From CAWCFV01 sp963794995 (lineage in GTDB: Bacteria; Actinomycetota; Actinomycetes; JACCUZ01), in NCBI GenBank assembly GCA_963794995.1, contig CAWCFV010000002.1, positions 806,001-870,000 of the forward strand: 64,000 bases of DNA, given 5' to 3'. The notes beneath the pieces were generated by a model that was not told the origin of the DNA, ran no database searches, and saw nothing but the letters and a program-made list of their open reading frames with translations. The position numbers and the translations under genes were made by a program. Below, piece after piece: positions 42,844-51,574 of this stretch (position 1 is its first letter; every line of letters starts with the position of its first letter).

Positions 42844-42951
42844 CAGGAGGATCAGCAGCCCGCCGAGCAGCAGCAGGACGAGCAGGAGGGGCAGCAGCAG
42901 GCCGGGCAGGAGGATCAGACACCCCAGTCCGGCGGTGGCAGCGGCGGCGGC

Positions 42952-43287
42952 ACCTCGGTGACCATGCCGGCCCTGGGCGAGAGCGTGACCGAGGGCACCG
43001 TCACCCGCTGGCTCAAGCAGGAGGGCGACCAGGTCCAGACCGACGAGCCGCTGCTCGAGGTCTCCACCGACAAGGTCGACACCGAGATCCCGTCCCCCGC
43101 CTCCGGCGTGCTCACCAAGATCGTCGTCGCCGAGGACGAGACCGTCGCGGTCGGCGCCGAGCTCGCCGTCATCGGCGGCGGCAGCGACGGCGCAGGTGAC
43201 AGCGGCAGCAGCGACGGCGCCGACGACGCGGCCCAGCAGGAGCAGCCGGCTGAGACCGAGCAGCCCGCCGAGCAGCAGCAGGACGAG
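42952..43287 (+). repeat. Lipoyl-domain direct repeat, copy 2
   Basis: Second copy, offset by exactly 444 bp (148 codons) from copy 1, so the frame is kept. Silent positions and the acidic linker are conserved too, indicating recent duplication or gene conversion. Confidence 0.9.
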
Positions 43288-44426
43288 CCGGAGGGGCAGC
43301 GGCAGGACGCGCAGCAGGGCCAGGACACGAAGGAGCCCACCGCCTCGCTCATCTCGGCCCCCTCCCCCAGCAGTCGGCCCCCCAGCAGGCGCCCGCCCAG
43401 CAGCAGGCGCCCGCCCAGGCGTCCGAGCAGCAGGCTCCGCAGGGGCAGTCCGGCGGTTCCGAGACCGGCGGCGACCCGGCCTACGTGACTCCCCTGGTCC
43501 GCAAGCTGGCCGCGGAGCACAGCGTCGACCTCGCGTCCCTGCGCGGGACGGGTGTCGGCGGACGCATCCGCAAGCAGGACGTGCTGGCCGCCGCCGAGGC
43601 CGCGAAGGCACCGGCGCAGCAGCCGGCGGCGTCAGCATCGTCAGGGTCGGCGGCATCGTCAGGGTCGGCGGCCCAGCCGGCCGCGGCCGCCTCGCCGCTG
43701 CGCGGCACCACCGAGAAGATGTCGCGGCTGCGCAAGGTGATCGCCGCGCGGATGGTCGAGTCGCTGCAGGTCTCGGCCCAGCTCACGACGGTCGTCGAGG
43801 TCGACCTCACCAGGGTGGCGCGGCTGCGGACCCGCGCCAAGGCGGACTTCGAGGCGCGCGAGGGCGTGAAGCTCTCGTTCCTGCCGTTCCTCGCGAAGGC
43901 CACCGTCGAGGCCCTCAAGGCCCACCCGGTCGTGAACGCGAGCATCGACACGGAGAAGGGCGAGATCACCTACCACGGCGCCGAGCACCTGGGCGTCGCC
44001 GTCGACACCGAGCGTGGCCTGCTCGTCCCGGTGGTCCGGGACGCGGGTGACCTCAACATCGCCGGGATGTCGCGCAAGATCGCCGACCTGGCCGAGCGGA
44101 CCCGCAACAACAAGATCACCCCGGACGAGCTGGGCGGCGGCACCTTCACGCTGACCAACACCGGCAGCCGCGGAGCCCTGTTCGACACCCCGATCATCAA
44201 CCAGCCCCAGGTCGGCATCCTCGGCACCGGGGCCGTGGTGAAGCGCGCCGTGGTCGTGGACGACCCCGACCTCGGCGAGACCATCGCGATCCGCTCGATG
44301 TGCTACCTCGCGCTGTCCTACGACCACCGGATCGTCGACGGGGCCGACGCGGCCCGGTTCCTCACCACGGTCAAGGCCCGCCTCGAGGAGGGGTCCTTCG
44401 AGTCCGACCTCGGCCTCTAGTCCGAT

Positions 44427-44457
44427 GGCCCCGACCGTGAGCGCATCGGCCGGGGCC
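44427..44457 (+). terminator. Hairpin after sucB
   Basis: GGCCCCGACCG and CGGCCGGGGCC form an 11-bp stem with one mismatch and a 9-nt loop, 7 nt after the sucB stop. No T-run follows. It probably ends or attenuates the lpdA-sucB transcript before the next gene. Confidence 0.6.
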
Positions 44458-44477
44458 CCCCGGGGAGAAGAGGGGTC

Positions 44478-45389
44478 GTGAAGGTCGTCCTCACCGGCGC
44501 GTCCGGACTGCTCGGTCCTGCCCTCGCGTCCTCGTTCCGCAGCGACGGGCACGAGGTCCTCCGCCTGGTCCGCCGACCGCCCTCCGCGCCCGACCAGGCC
44601 CGGTGGGACCCGGTCGGTGGCACGGTCGACGCGGGCGCCCTGCGCGGGGCCGACCTGGTGGTCCACCTGGCCGGTGCCGGCATCGGCGACCAGCCCTGGA
44701 CGCCCAGCCACCGGCGCGCCGTCCTCGACAGCCGGGTCGACGGGACCACCACCATCGCCCGGGCCGTCGCCGACCACGGCGTCGCGACCCTGCTCTCGAT
44801 GTCCGGCATCGCCTACTACGGCAACCCGGGCGACCAGGTCCTGGACGAGTCGTCACCTGCCGGGGACACCTATCTCGCCGAGGTCGCGCGCCGCTGGGAG
44901 GAGACGACCGCGCCCGCTGCCGAGAGCGGCGCCCGGGTCGTCACGATGCGCACCGGGGTCGTCGTCTCGGCGAAGGGCGGCGCGTTCGGGAGGCGTCTGC
45001 TGCCGCTGTTCCGGTTCGGCCTGGGCGGCCGACTGGGGTCGGGCGACCAGTGGTTCTCGTGGGTGGCACTGACGGACTACGTGCGCGCCGTGCGGTTCCT
45101 CGGCGAGCACGCCGGGATCGACGGTGCGGTCAACGTCACGTCGCCAGAGCCGCTCACCAATGCCGACCTGACCTCCGCGATGAGCCGGGTGCTGCACCGG
45201 CCCGCCCTCCTCCGGGCCCCCGGGTTCGGGCTGCGGCTGGTGTTCCGCGAGTTCGGCGACGACCTGCTCCACGGCCAGCGGGTGGTCCCCCGCCGACTGC
45301 TCGACGCCGGGTTCACCTTCACCCACACCGCCTTCGAGCCGGCGCTGCGCGCGGCGCTCGCGCAGGCTCACCCCCGCGCCACGTCGTAG
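44478..45389 (+). CDS. TIGR01777 family NAD(P)-binding epimerase-like protein
   Basis: A 303-residue extended SDR protein that starts 'MKVVLTGASGLLGPAL' (GTG codon), with 'HLAGAGIGDQPW', 'SGIAYYGN', 'TMRTGVVVSAKGG' and the C-terminal DUF1731-like 'LLDAGFTFTH'. The family (YfcH/SulA-like) has no firm function; Rv2216 is the M. tuberculosis member, also next to sucB and lipB. A GAAGAGG precedes the start. Its end overlaps the convergent kinase gene by 22 bp. Confidence 0.9.
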   Translation: MKVVLTGASGLLGPALASSFRSDGHEVLRLVRRPPSAPDQARWDPVGGTVDAGALRGADLVVHLAGAGIGDQPWTPSHRRAVLDSRVDGTTTIARAVADHGVATLLSMSGIAYYGNPGDQVLDESSPAGDTYLAEVARRWEETTAPAAESGARVVTMRTGVVVSAKGGAFGRRLLPLFRFGLGGRLGSGDQWFSWVALTDYVRAVRFLGEHAGIDGAVNVTSPEPLTNADLTSAMSRVLHRPALLRAPGFGLRLVFREFGDDLLHGQRVVPRRLLDAGFTFTHTAFEPALRAALAQAHPRATS

Positions 45390-46903
45390 ACCCGCCACTG
45401 CCGGCCCACGCGGGTCAGGACGACGGTCCACGAACGCAGCCCGCGTCCGGAGCGCCGCTCGACCACGGTGCCGGCCGCGTCCACGAGGCGGTACGGCGGC
45501 ATCACGTCGGACACGGCGAGCCGGATCCGCGCCCCTGACCTGGCCGTGACCTCGACGCGGGTGGCGGTCAGCCGGAGCCCCCGCGCCCGCAGGCCGGCGT
45601 CGGCCAGCCGGCCGAGGACCCCGGCGTCGCGGGAGAAGGCGGGCGACGCGGGCGCGTAGACCTCCCGGAGCCGGGCCGGCTCCCCGGCGGCGAACGCCCG
45701 GGACCGCTGCTGGTCGAGCCGCGACAGGGTCGCCACCCACCGGGTGCGGCCGGCCGGGTGCACCGTCGGGGCGGCCGGGTCCGGTGCCGCGGTGGGCGCC
45801 GCCGACGCCGAGGCCACCGGGGCAGGTGAGCCGCCGGACGCGCGACCGGGAGCGGGCGAGGCCGGGTCGTCGCCGGCGCCGGCCCACGCGACCCCGGTGA
45901 CGGCGGCGAGGACGACCGCGGTCCCGGCGGCCCCTGCCGCCAGCGCGACCCGGCCGGGTGGCCGCGACAGCCCCGGCCTCGGCCGCCCTGGCATCCTCGG
46001 CAGCCGGCGGCGCGGGAGGGGTTCAGGCAGGGGCACCGGGCGGGGCCGGGCGTCCACCTGGTGGGTCACGGCCGCGACGGCTGCCGGCGCGACGGCTGCC
46101 GGCGCGACGCCGACCTGTCCCGCGGCCGCCCGGTGGTCCAGGCGCACGGGAGCCGCGGCGGTGGTCTCGAACACCGCGGCAGCGAGCTCGGCAGGGTGGG
46201 GCCGGTCCGCGGGGTCCGGCGCCATGGCGGACTCCAACGCACCGACCAGCGCGGGGTCGCAGCCGGGCGGCAGCGGGACGCGCCGCCCCGCGTCGTCGTA
46301 GGGGGCAGCACCGGTGAGCGCGGCGAGGCAGGTCGCGGCCAGACCGTGCACGTCGGCCGCCGGCCCGGGCCGGTCCCCGGCGACGACGGCAGGGTCGAGG
46401 TAGCCGCGGGTGCCCCGCGTTCCGGCACCGGCCGCCCCCAGCAGCCGGGACACCCCCAGATCGCTGAGCAGGGGGCGGCCGTCGGCCGCGAAGAGCACGT
46501 TGGCCGGCGTGACGTCACCGTGCACCAGCCCCTGCCCGTGCACCACGGCCAGCGCCTGGGCGAGGGGGACGGCCACGGTGACCACCTCGCCCGGGGCGAG
46601 CCGGGTGCGGGTGGCCAGCAGCCGGGCCAGGCTGCCGCCGGGGGCCAGGTCGAGCACCAGCACGAGGCCGTCACCGTCGCCCACCACCGACCGGAGACGC
46701 ACCACGTGAGGGTGATCCACCCCGGCCAGCACGGCAGCCTCGCGCCGGAGCCGGTCGCGGGCGGCGAGCTCGGCACCGGCCCGCAGCCGCTTCAGGGCCA
46801 CCGGCGAGCCGGTGGCGCGGTCACGCGCCAGCCACACCTCGCCGTCGGAGCCGTAGCCGAGCAGCTCGACGACGTCGAAGCCGGTGACGTGCAGCTCGCT
46901 CAT
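45368..46903 (-). CDS. Membrane-bound Ser/Thr protein kinase (Hanks type)
   Basis: A 511-residue receptor-like kinase. The kinase domain has the glycine loop 'LLGYGSDGEVW', ATP-anchoring Lys38 ('VALKRLR'), catalytic loop 'HGDVTPANV' (Asp130, Asn135) and 'SDLGVSR' (Asp148). The HRD arginine is replaced by Gly and DFG reads DLG, a non-RD type, so activation may not need loop phosphorylation. A Pro/Arg-rich juxtamembrane region, one transmembrane helix (about 317-340) and an extracellular part with a Pro/Ala/Ser linker and a small domain ('WVATLSRLDQQRSRAF...') follow; no PASTA repeats. ATG 46903 chosen; GTG 46912 possible. Confidence 0.88.
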   Translation of the reverse strand: MSELHVTGFDVVELLGYGSDGEVWLARDRATGSPVALKRLRAGAELAARDRLRREAAVLAGVDHPHVVRLRSVVGDGDGLVLVLDLAPGGSLARLLATRTRLAPGEVVTVAVPLAQALAVVHGQGLVHGDVTPANVLFAADGRPLLSDLGVSRLLGAAGAGTRGTRGYLDPAVVAGDRPGPAADVHGLAATCLAALTGAAPYDDAGRRVPLPPGCDPALVGALESAMAPDPADRPHPAELAAAVFETTAAAPVRLDHRAAAGQVGVAPAAVAPAAVAAVTHQVDARPRPVPLPEPLPRRRLPRMPGRPRPGLSRPPGRVALAAGAAGTAVVLAAVTGVAWAGAGDDPASPAPGRASGGSPAPVASASAAPTAAPDPAAPTVHPAGRTRWVATLSRLDQQRSRAFAAGEPARLREVYAPASPAFSRDAGVLGRLADAGLRARGLRLTATRVEVTARSGARIRLAVSDVMPPYRLVDAAGTVVERRSGRGLRSWTVVLTRVGRQWRVYDVARG

Positions 46904-46991
46904 GCACTCCACCCTGACGCAGCAGCGACCTGTGACGGCCCGTGTCGTCCACAGGCGCCGTCCGCCGCGGCGGGTCCGTAGGGTGCTCCGG

Positions 46992-47726
46992 ATGAAGATC
47001 CTCGCGACCTCCGGTGGCTTCCTGCCCAGCGACTTCGGCCTGTTCCAGTGGCGACGCGGCCCGCTGATCGAGCACGCGATCGCGCTGGCCGGCCACCCCG
47101 ACCGGCCTCGGTTCTGCTACCTCGGTACCGCGTCCGGCGACTCGCTCAACGGCACCGCCGGCTTCTACCGGGCCTTCGCCGGGTCCGACGTGCGCGCCTC
47201 GCACCTCGAGCTGTTCAGCATGCCGAACGTGCCCGACGTCCGGGCCCACCTGCTGGCCCAGGACGTCATCTGGGTCGGCGGTGGCTCTGTCGCCAACCTG
47301 CTCGCGGTGTGGCGCACCCACGGGCTGCACGAGGTGCTGCGGGAGTGCTGGGAGGAGGGCGTCGTTCTCGGCGGGGTCTCGGCCGGCTCGATCTGCTGGT
47401 ACGTCGGCGGGCCCACCGACTCCTTCGGGCTCGACCTGCGGCCGGCCCTGGGCGGCCTCGGGCTGCTGCCGTACGGCAACGGGGTGCACTACGACACCGA
47501 GGAGCGGCGCCGGCCGCTGCTGCACCGGCTGGTCGCCGAGGGCACCCTGCCCACCTCGCACGCCACCGACGACGGGGTCGGGATCGTCTACGACGGCACC
47601 GAGATCGTCGAGGCCGTCGCCGACCGGCCCGGCGCCGCTGCCTACGTCGTCGAGCGCGGCCCGGACGGGGGCGCTGTCGAGACCCGCATCGAGCCCCGCC
47701 TGCTGCCCGGCGCGGGGCCGGCCTAG
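46992..47726 (+). CDS. Peptidase E-like protein (family S51)
   Basis: Peptidase E cleaves dipeptides with N-terminal Asp; related proteins are cyanophycinases. The 244-residue product has 'ATSGGFLPS', 'FCYLGTASGDS', 'IWVGGGSVANLLAVW' and the nucleophile elbow 'LGGVSAGSICW' with Ser130, then 'GLGLLPYGNGVHYDTE' and 'SHATDDGVGIVY'. These match the S51 class-I glutamine-amidotransferase-like fold. TAGGGT ends 7 nt before the ATG, so the message is probably leaderless. Tail-to-tail with the oxidoreductase gene, sharing a CTAG. Confidence 0.87.
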   Translation: MKILATSGGFLPSDFGLFQWRRGPLIEHAIALAGHPDRPRFCYLGTASGDSLNGTAGFYRAFAGSDVRASHLELFSMPNVPDVRAHLLAQDVIWVGGGSVANLLAVWRTHGLHEVLRECWEEGVVLGGVSAGSICWYVGGPTDSFGLDLRPALGGLGLLPYGNGVHYDTEERRRPLLHRLVAEGTLPTSHATDDGVGIVYDGTEIVEAVADRPGAAAYVVERGPDGGAVETRIEPRLLPGAGPA

Positions 47727-48745
47727 GCCAGGTTCACGACGACGCCGTCGCGGGCCGAGACCCGGGCGGCGTCCAGGACCTCGAGCACGGCCACCGCCTC
47801 CCGCGGGTCGACCGGCGGGTTCGCTCCCCCCGTCAGCGACTCCCGCACGCCGACGTAGAAGTCGGCCCACTCCCCCCGGGCGCGGGGCACCGGCTCCGCG
47901 TCCTCGCCGCGGACCAGGAAGCCGCGGTGCTCGGCGTCGGCGTCCAGCCAGTCGCCGTACGCCGTGTGGTCGCCGTCGACGTCGGCCACGAGGTAGGTCG
48001 CGTCCCGGCCGATGAGGCGCGTCCGCGGGCCGGGCGCGCCGGCCAGCGAGGTGGCGCCGAGGTGGCTCGTGACGCCCGACAGGTGCCGGACCGCCAGGAA
48101 GGTCACGTCGTCGCCGACGGTGGTCAGGGCGGCCAGCTCGGCGTAGACGGAGGCGGCGGGCCCGAACAGGTCCAGCGCACCGTCGACCACGTGCGGCTGC
48201 AGGTCCATCAGCAGCCCCCCGCCCTGGTCGCTGGTCGACTGCTCGCGCCAGCGCCGCTTGGGCACCGGGCGCCATCGCTCGTAGCGGGCCTCGTAGCGCA
48301 CGACCTCACCGAGCGCCCCGGAGGAGAGCACCGCGCGGGCGGTGAGGTGCTCCGGGTCCCACCGGCGGTTCTGGAAGACGGTGAGGAACACCCCGCGCGA
48401 GGCCGCGAGGGCGACCAGCTCCCGCCCCGCCTGGGCCGAGACGGCCAGCGGCTTGTCGACGACCACGGGCAGGTCGCGGCGGACGGCCTCGCGGGCCTGG
48501 TCCACGTGCGCCGAGGTGGGCGAGGCGATCACGACGAGGTCGACCTGGCCGCCGAGCCCCCACAGGTCCTCGGGTGTGGCGAGCACCCGGGCACCGGCGT
48601 TCTCCTCCTGCGCGGCAGCGGCTCGCCCGGGGTCGCCCGTCACGACGTGGGTCAGCCGCAGCCCGTCCACCGCCCGGACCAGCGGCGCGTGGAACTGCTG
48701 ACCGGCCATCCCGTAGCCCACCAGGGCGACCCGAAGCTCCCGCAC
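47723..48745 (-). CDS. Gfo/Idh/MocA family oxidoreductase
   Basis: A 340-residue NAD(P)-dependent dehydrogenase. The Rossmann start 'RVALVGYGMAGQQFHAPLV' is followed by 'VIASPTSAHVDQAREAV' and 'PVVVDKPLAV', the EKP-like motif with Asp in place of Glu. The C-terminal alpha/beta domain has 'VFQNRRWDPEHLT', 'GGGLLMDLQPHVVDGAL' and 'HLGATS'. The family acts on sugars and inositols; the substrate is not predictable. GTG 48745 is chosen. Its stop overlaps that of the peptidase E gene. Confidence 0.9.
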   Translation of the reverse strand: MRELRVALVGYGMAGQQFHAPLVRAVDGLRLTHVVTGDPGRAAAAQEENAGARVLATPEDLWGLGGQVDLVVIASPTSAHVDQAREAVRRDLPVVVDKPLAVSAQAGRELVALAASRGVFLTVFQNRRWDPEHLTARAVLSSGALGEVVRYEARYERWRPVPKRRWREQSTSDQGGGLLMDLQPHVVDGALDLFGPAASVYAELAALTTVGDDVTFLAVRHLSGVTSHLGATSLAGAPGPRTRLIGRDATYLVADVDGDHTAYGDWLDADAEHRGFLVRGEDAEPVPRARGEWADFYVGVRESLTGGANPPVDPREAVAVLEVLDAARVSARDGVVVNLA

Positions 48746-48811
48746 GGGCCCGAGTGTGGCCTGCCCGCCCGCGGGGGCGCCAGAGGCAGCGGGGCGCCGT
48801 AGTCTCGTGGG

Positions 48812-49441
48812 GTGAGCGACCTGCGGATGGTGCACGCCGGCGTCGTGCCCTACCTCGAGGCGTGGGACGAGCAGCGGCGCCTGCACGCGGGCGTCGTCGA
48901 CGGCTCCGAGCCGGACACCGTCCTGCTGCTGGAGCACGAGCCGGTCTACACCGCGGGCAAGCGGACCCAGCCGGCCGAACGCCCCTTCGACGGCACTCCG
49001 GTCGTCGACGTCGACCGCGGCGGCAAGATCACCTGGCACGGGCCCGGGCAGCTCACCGGCTACCCCATCCTCCGGCTGCCCGAGCCGATGGACGTGGTGG
49101 CCTACGTGCGGCGCCTCGAGGAGTCCCTGATCCTGGTGGCCGCGGACCTCGGCGTGACGGCGGGCAGGGTCGAGGGCCGGTCCGGCGTCTGGGTCGTCGA
49201 CGGCGCCGGTCCGGACCGCAAGCTCGCCGCCATCGGGATCCGCGTCTCGCAGGGCGTCACCATGCACGGCTTCGCCCTCAACTGCGACTGCGACCTGGCA
49301 CCGTTCGCGAACATGGTGCCCTGCGGCATCCCGGACGCCGCAGTCACCTCGCTGACCCGGGAGACCGGGCGCACCGTCACGGTGGCCGAGGCCACGCCGT
49401 ACGTCGAGAAGCGCCTCACCGAGGTCCTCGGCCCGCGCTGA
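48812..49441 (+). CDS. lipB: Octanoyl-[acyl-carrier-protein]:protein N-octanoyltransferase
   Basis: LipB moves octanoate from ACP to lipoyl domains, the first step of lipoate formation. The 209-residue product has 'LLLEHEPVYTAGKRTQP', 'GGKITWHGPGQLTGYPI', 'KLAAIGIRVSQGVTMHG' with the catalytic Lys, and 'MVPCGIPDAAVTSL' with the catalytic Cys. TAGTCT ends 6 nt before the GTG, so translation is probably leaderless. lipA follows 34 nt later with its own promoter. Together they supply SucB and GcvH. Confidence 0.96.
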   Translation: MSDLRMVHAGVVPYLEAWDEQRRLHAGVVDGSEPDTVLLLEHEPVYTAGKRTQPAERPFDGTPVVDVDRGGKITWHGPGQLTGYPILRLPEPMDVVAYVRRLEESLILVAADLGVTAGRVEGRSGVWVVDGAGPDRKLAAIGIRVSQGVTMHGFALNCDCDLAPFANMVPCGIPDAAVTSLTRETGRTVTVAEATPYVEKRLTEVLGPR

Positions 49442-49475
49442 GCGGCGCTCGGCGGCGCCACGTACCCTGGACGGC

Positions 49476-50420
49476 GTGACGATCGCACCGGAGGGCCGCA
49501 AGCTGCTGCGGCTCGAGGTCCGCAACAGCGAGACGCCCATCGAGAAGAAGCCGCCGTGGATCAAGACCCGGGCGACGATGGGGCCGGAGTACTCCGAGCT
49601 GAAGGCGCTGGTGAAGCGCGAGGGCCTGCACACGGTGTGCGAGGAGGCCGGCTGCCCCAACATCTTCGAGTGCTGGGAGGACCGCGAGGCCACCTTCCTC
49701 ATCGGCGGCGACCAGTGCACCCGGCGCTGCGACTTCTGCCAGATCGACACCGGCAGGCCCGAGCCGCTGGACCGGGACGAGCCACGCCGGGTCGCCGAGT
49801 CGGTGCAGGCGATGGGGCTGCGCTACGCGACCATCACCGGCGTCGCCCGGGACGACCTGCCCGACGGGGGCGCCTGGCTCTACGCCGAGACGGTGAGGCA
49901 GATCCACGCGCTGAACCCCGGCACCGGCGTCGAGAACCTCATCCCCGACTTCAACGGCAAGCCGGACCTGCTTGCCGAGGTGTTCGAGTCCCGACCCGAG
50001 GTGCTCGCGCACAACGTCGAGACGGTGCCGCGGATCTTCAAGCGGATCCGGCCGGCGTTCACCTACGAGCGCTCGCTGGCCGTCATCCGGGCGGCCCGGG
50101 ACTTCGGGCTGGTCACGAAGTCCAACCTCATCCTGGGCATGGGCGAGGAGCGGGCCGAGGTCAGCCAGGCGCTGCGCGACCTGCACGCGGCCGGCTGCGA
50201 GCTCATCACGATCACCCAGTACCTCCGTCCCTCGCCGAGGCACCACCCCGTCGAGCGCTGGGTCAAGCCGGAGGAGTTCGTCGAGATGCGCGACGAGGCC
50301 GACGAGATCGGCTTCGCCGGGGTCATGTCCGGGCCGCTGGTCCGCTCGTCCTACCGCGCCGGTCGGCTCTACCGGGCGGCCGTCGAGGCCCGTGGCGCCG
50401 AGGCGCAGCAGCCCGTCTGA
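49476..50420 (+). CDS. lipA: Lipoyl synthase
   Basis: A radical-SAM enzyme that inserts two sulfurs into protein-bound octanoate. The 314-residue product has the auxiliary cluster cysteines in 'CEEAGCPNIFEC', the radical-SAM motif 'CTRRCDFC' and the C-terminal 'GPLVRSSYRAG' containing the Ser ligand of the auxiliary cluster. Length and order are normal. TACCCT ends 7 nt before the GTG, a leaderless pattern, so lipA may be transcribed separately from lipB. Confidence 0.97.
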   Translation: MTIAPEGRKLLRLEVRNSETPIEKKPPWIKTRATMGPEYSELKALVKREGLHTVCEEAGCPNIFECWEDREATFLIGGDQCTRRCDFCQIDTGRPEPLDRDEPRRVAESVQAMGLRYATITGVARDDLPDGGAWLYAETVRQIHALNPGTGVENLIPDFNGKPDLLAEVFESRPEVLAHNVETVPRIFKRIRPAFTYERSLAVIRAARDFGLVTKSNLILGMGEERAEVSQALRDLHAAGCELITITQYLRPSPRHHPVERWVKPEEFVEMRDEADEIGFAGVMSGPLVRSSYRAGRLYRAAVEARGAEAQQPV

Positions 50421-50530
50421 CCAGCACTCGACTGCCTCCCCGGCCGGCGGCATCAGGTGGCCCGGGAGATGTTCGCCGGACTTTGCGACACCGACATCTG
50501 GGCGTAACGGTGGTCGGGTGCTCTGGGTGC

Positions 50531-50806
50531 ATGACACGAGCAGCGGCGCCGATGGTCCTCCCGCCCATGGCTTCCTTCTCCGAGCTGGTCGCCACCGCGC
50601 TGCGGGCCGCGACGCATCACGTCAGTGAGGGGTCGCGCCGCAACGCCCGGCGAGCCCTCGAGGTCCGCCACCAGCTCGACGTGGACGGGGTGGCCGTCCT
50701 GGCCGTTCTTGCCGCGGTGCCGGAGCGGGCGGCCCGGGCGGAGGTTCCCGCGGGTCCGCTCCCCCGTCAGCACGGTCAGCAGCGCCAGCAACGTCACGCC
50801 GGCTGA
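50531..50806 (+). CDS. Small hypothetical protein (91 residues)
   Basis: An open frame between lipA and the DUF4191 gene that reads 'MTRAAAPMVLPPMASFSELV' and continues with 'ATHHVSEGSRRNARRALEV' and 'DGVAVLAVLAAVPERAARAEV'. The middle part is amphipathic and plausible for a helical protein; the C-terminal Gln/Arg-rich end is less so. ATG at 50570 (giving 'MASFSELVATAL') is a possible shorter start. No ribosome binding site or family is recognised. Confidence 0.4.
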   Translation: MTRAAAPMVLPPMASFSELVATALRAATHHVSEGSRRNARRALEVRHQLDVDGVAVLAVLAAVPERAARAEVPAGPLPRQHGQQRQQRHAG

Positions 50807-50878
50807 CCCCGGAGCGACCCCCGGGCGCCCCCGGCAGGGGGTGCGGACGCCTGCCGGTGGCCACGTATCCTTCGGGCC

Positions 50879-51574
50879 ATGGCACGCAAGGACGACACCC
50901 CGGCCGGCACCCCGGCGAAGCAGGGCCGGATCGCGCAGATCAGGTCTGCCTACACGATGACCCGCCGGGTCGACCGGATGGTCGGCTGGGTCACCCTCGC
51001 CGCCGGCCTGCTCACCTTCGCCGTCCTGCTCGCGATCGGGTTCCTCGTGGGGCACCCCGTCTACCTGGCGTTCCTCGGCTTCATGGCCGCAGTCCTGGTC
51101 GCCACGGTGGTGTTCGGCAAGCGCGCCGAGCGGGCCGCCTTCTCCCAGGTCGACGGCCAGCCAGGAGCCGCTGCGGCCGCGCTGAACATGCTCCGCCGCG
51201 GCTGGGTCGTGACCCCCGCCGTCGCGGTGACCCGCAACCAGGACATCGTCCACCGCGCTGTCGGACGCCCCGGCGTGGTGCTCATCGGCGAGGGGGTGCC
51301 CAGCCGGGTGCAGGCGCTGCTGGCGACCGAGAAGAAGAAGGTCGCGCGCTTCGTGCCCGACGTGCCGGTGTACGACCTCCAGGCGGGCAACGAGGACGGT
51401 CAGGTCCCGCTGCGCAAGCTCAACAACCGGCTGATGAAGATGCCGCGCAACCTCACGACCACCCAGGTCACCGAGGTCAACCGGCGGCTCAAGGCGCTGG
51501 GCACGATGAGCCTGCCGATCCCCAAGGGCCCGATGCCGAAGAGCGCGCGGATGCCGCGAGGCCCTCGCGCCTGA
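50879..51574 (+). CDS. DUF4191 membrane protein
   Basis: A 231-residue protein with a basic N-terminus, two adjacent membrane segments ('VTLAAGLLTFAVLLAIGFLV' region and 'YLAFLGFMAAVLVATVVF') and a cytoplasmic C-terminal domain containing 'LNMLRRGWVVTPAVAVTRNQD' and 'HRAVGRPGVVLIGEG'. It ends in a basic tail. Rv2219, at the same place after lipA, is the M. tuberculosis member; the function is unknown. TATCCT ends 7 nt before the ATG, a leaderless pattern. Confidence 0.9.
   Translation: MARKDDTPAGTPAKQGRIAQIRSAYTMTRRVDRMVGWVTLAAGLLTFAVLLAIGFLVGHPVYLAFLGFMAAVLVATVVFGKRAERAAFSQVDGQPGAAAAALNMLRRGWVVTPAVAVTRNQDIVHRAVGRPGVVLIGEGVPSRVQALLATEKKKVARFVPDVPVYDLQAGNEDGQVPLRKLNNRLMKMPRNLTTTQVTEVNRRLKALGTMSLPIPKGPMPKSARMPRGPRA

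Larger units (their letters stand above)
42502..44420 (+). pseudogene. sucB: Dihydrolipoamide acyltransferase E2 (SucB/DlaT type), one frameshift as assembled
   Basis: Two N-terminal lipoyl domains carry lipoylation sites in 'STDKVD' at Lys43 and Lys191, separated by Gln/Glu-rich linkers. The frame then changes by one missing base in the C-runs at 43358-43368; restored, the linker reads 'QQSAPQQAPAQQQAPAQ' and leads to the E1/E3-binding domain ('VTPLVRKLAAEHSVDL') and the catalytic domain ending with 'SYDHRIVDGADAARFL' (catalytic His and Asp). The corrected protein has 639 residues. As E2 is a core enzyme, a homopolymer sequencing error is likelier than inactivation. In actinobacteria this E2 is shared by pyruvate and 2-oxoglutarate dehydrogenases. 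Confidence 0.92.

Noticed and set aside
43485..44420. A separate short acyltransferase gene beginning at 43485
   Set aside because: It lacks lipoyl domains and a ribosome binding site and is the C-terminal part of the frameshifted sucB.
46051..46095. 15-bp tandem repeat in the kinase gene as a regulatory element
   Set aside because: It encodes Ala/Pro/Val repeats in the juxtamembrane linker and keeps the frame, so it is a simple coding repeat.
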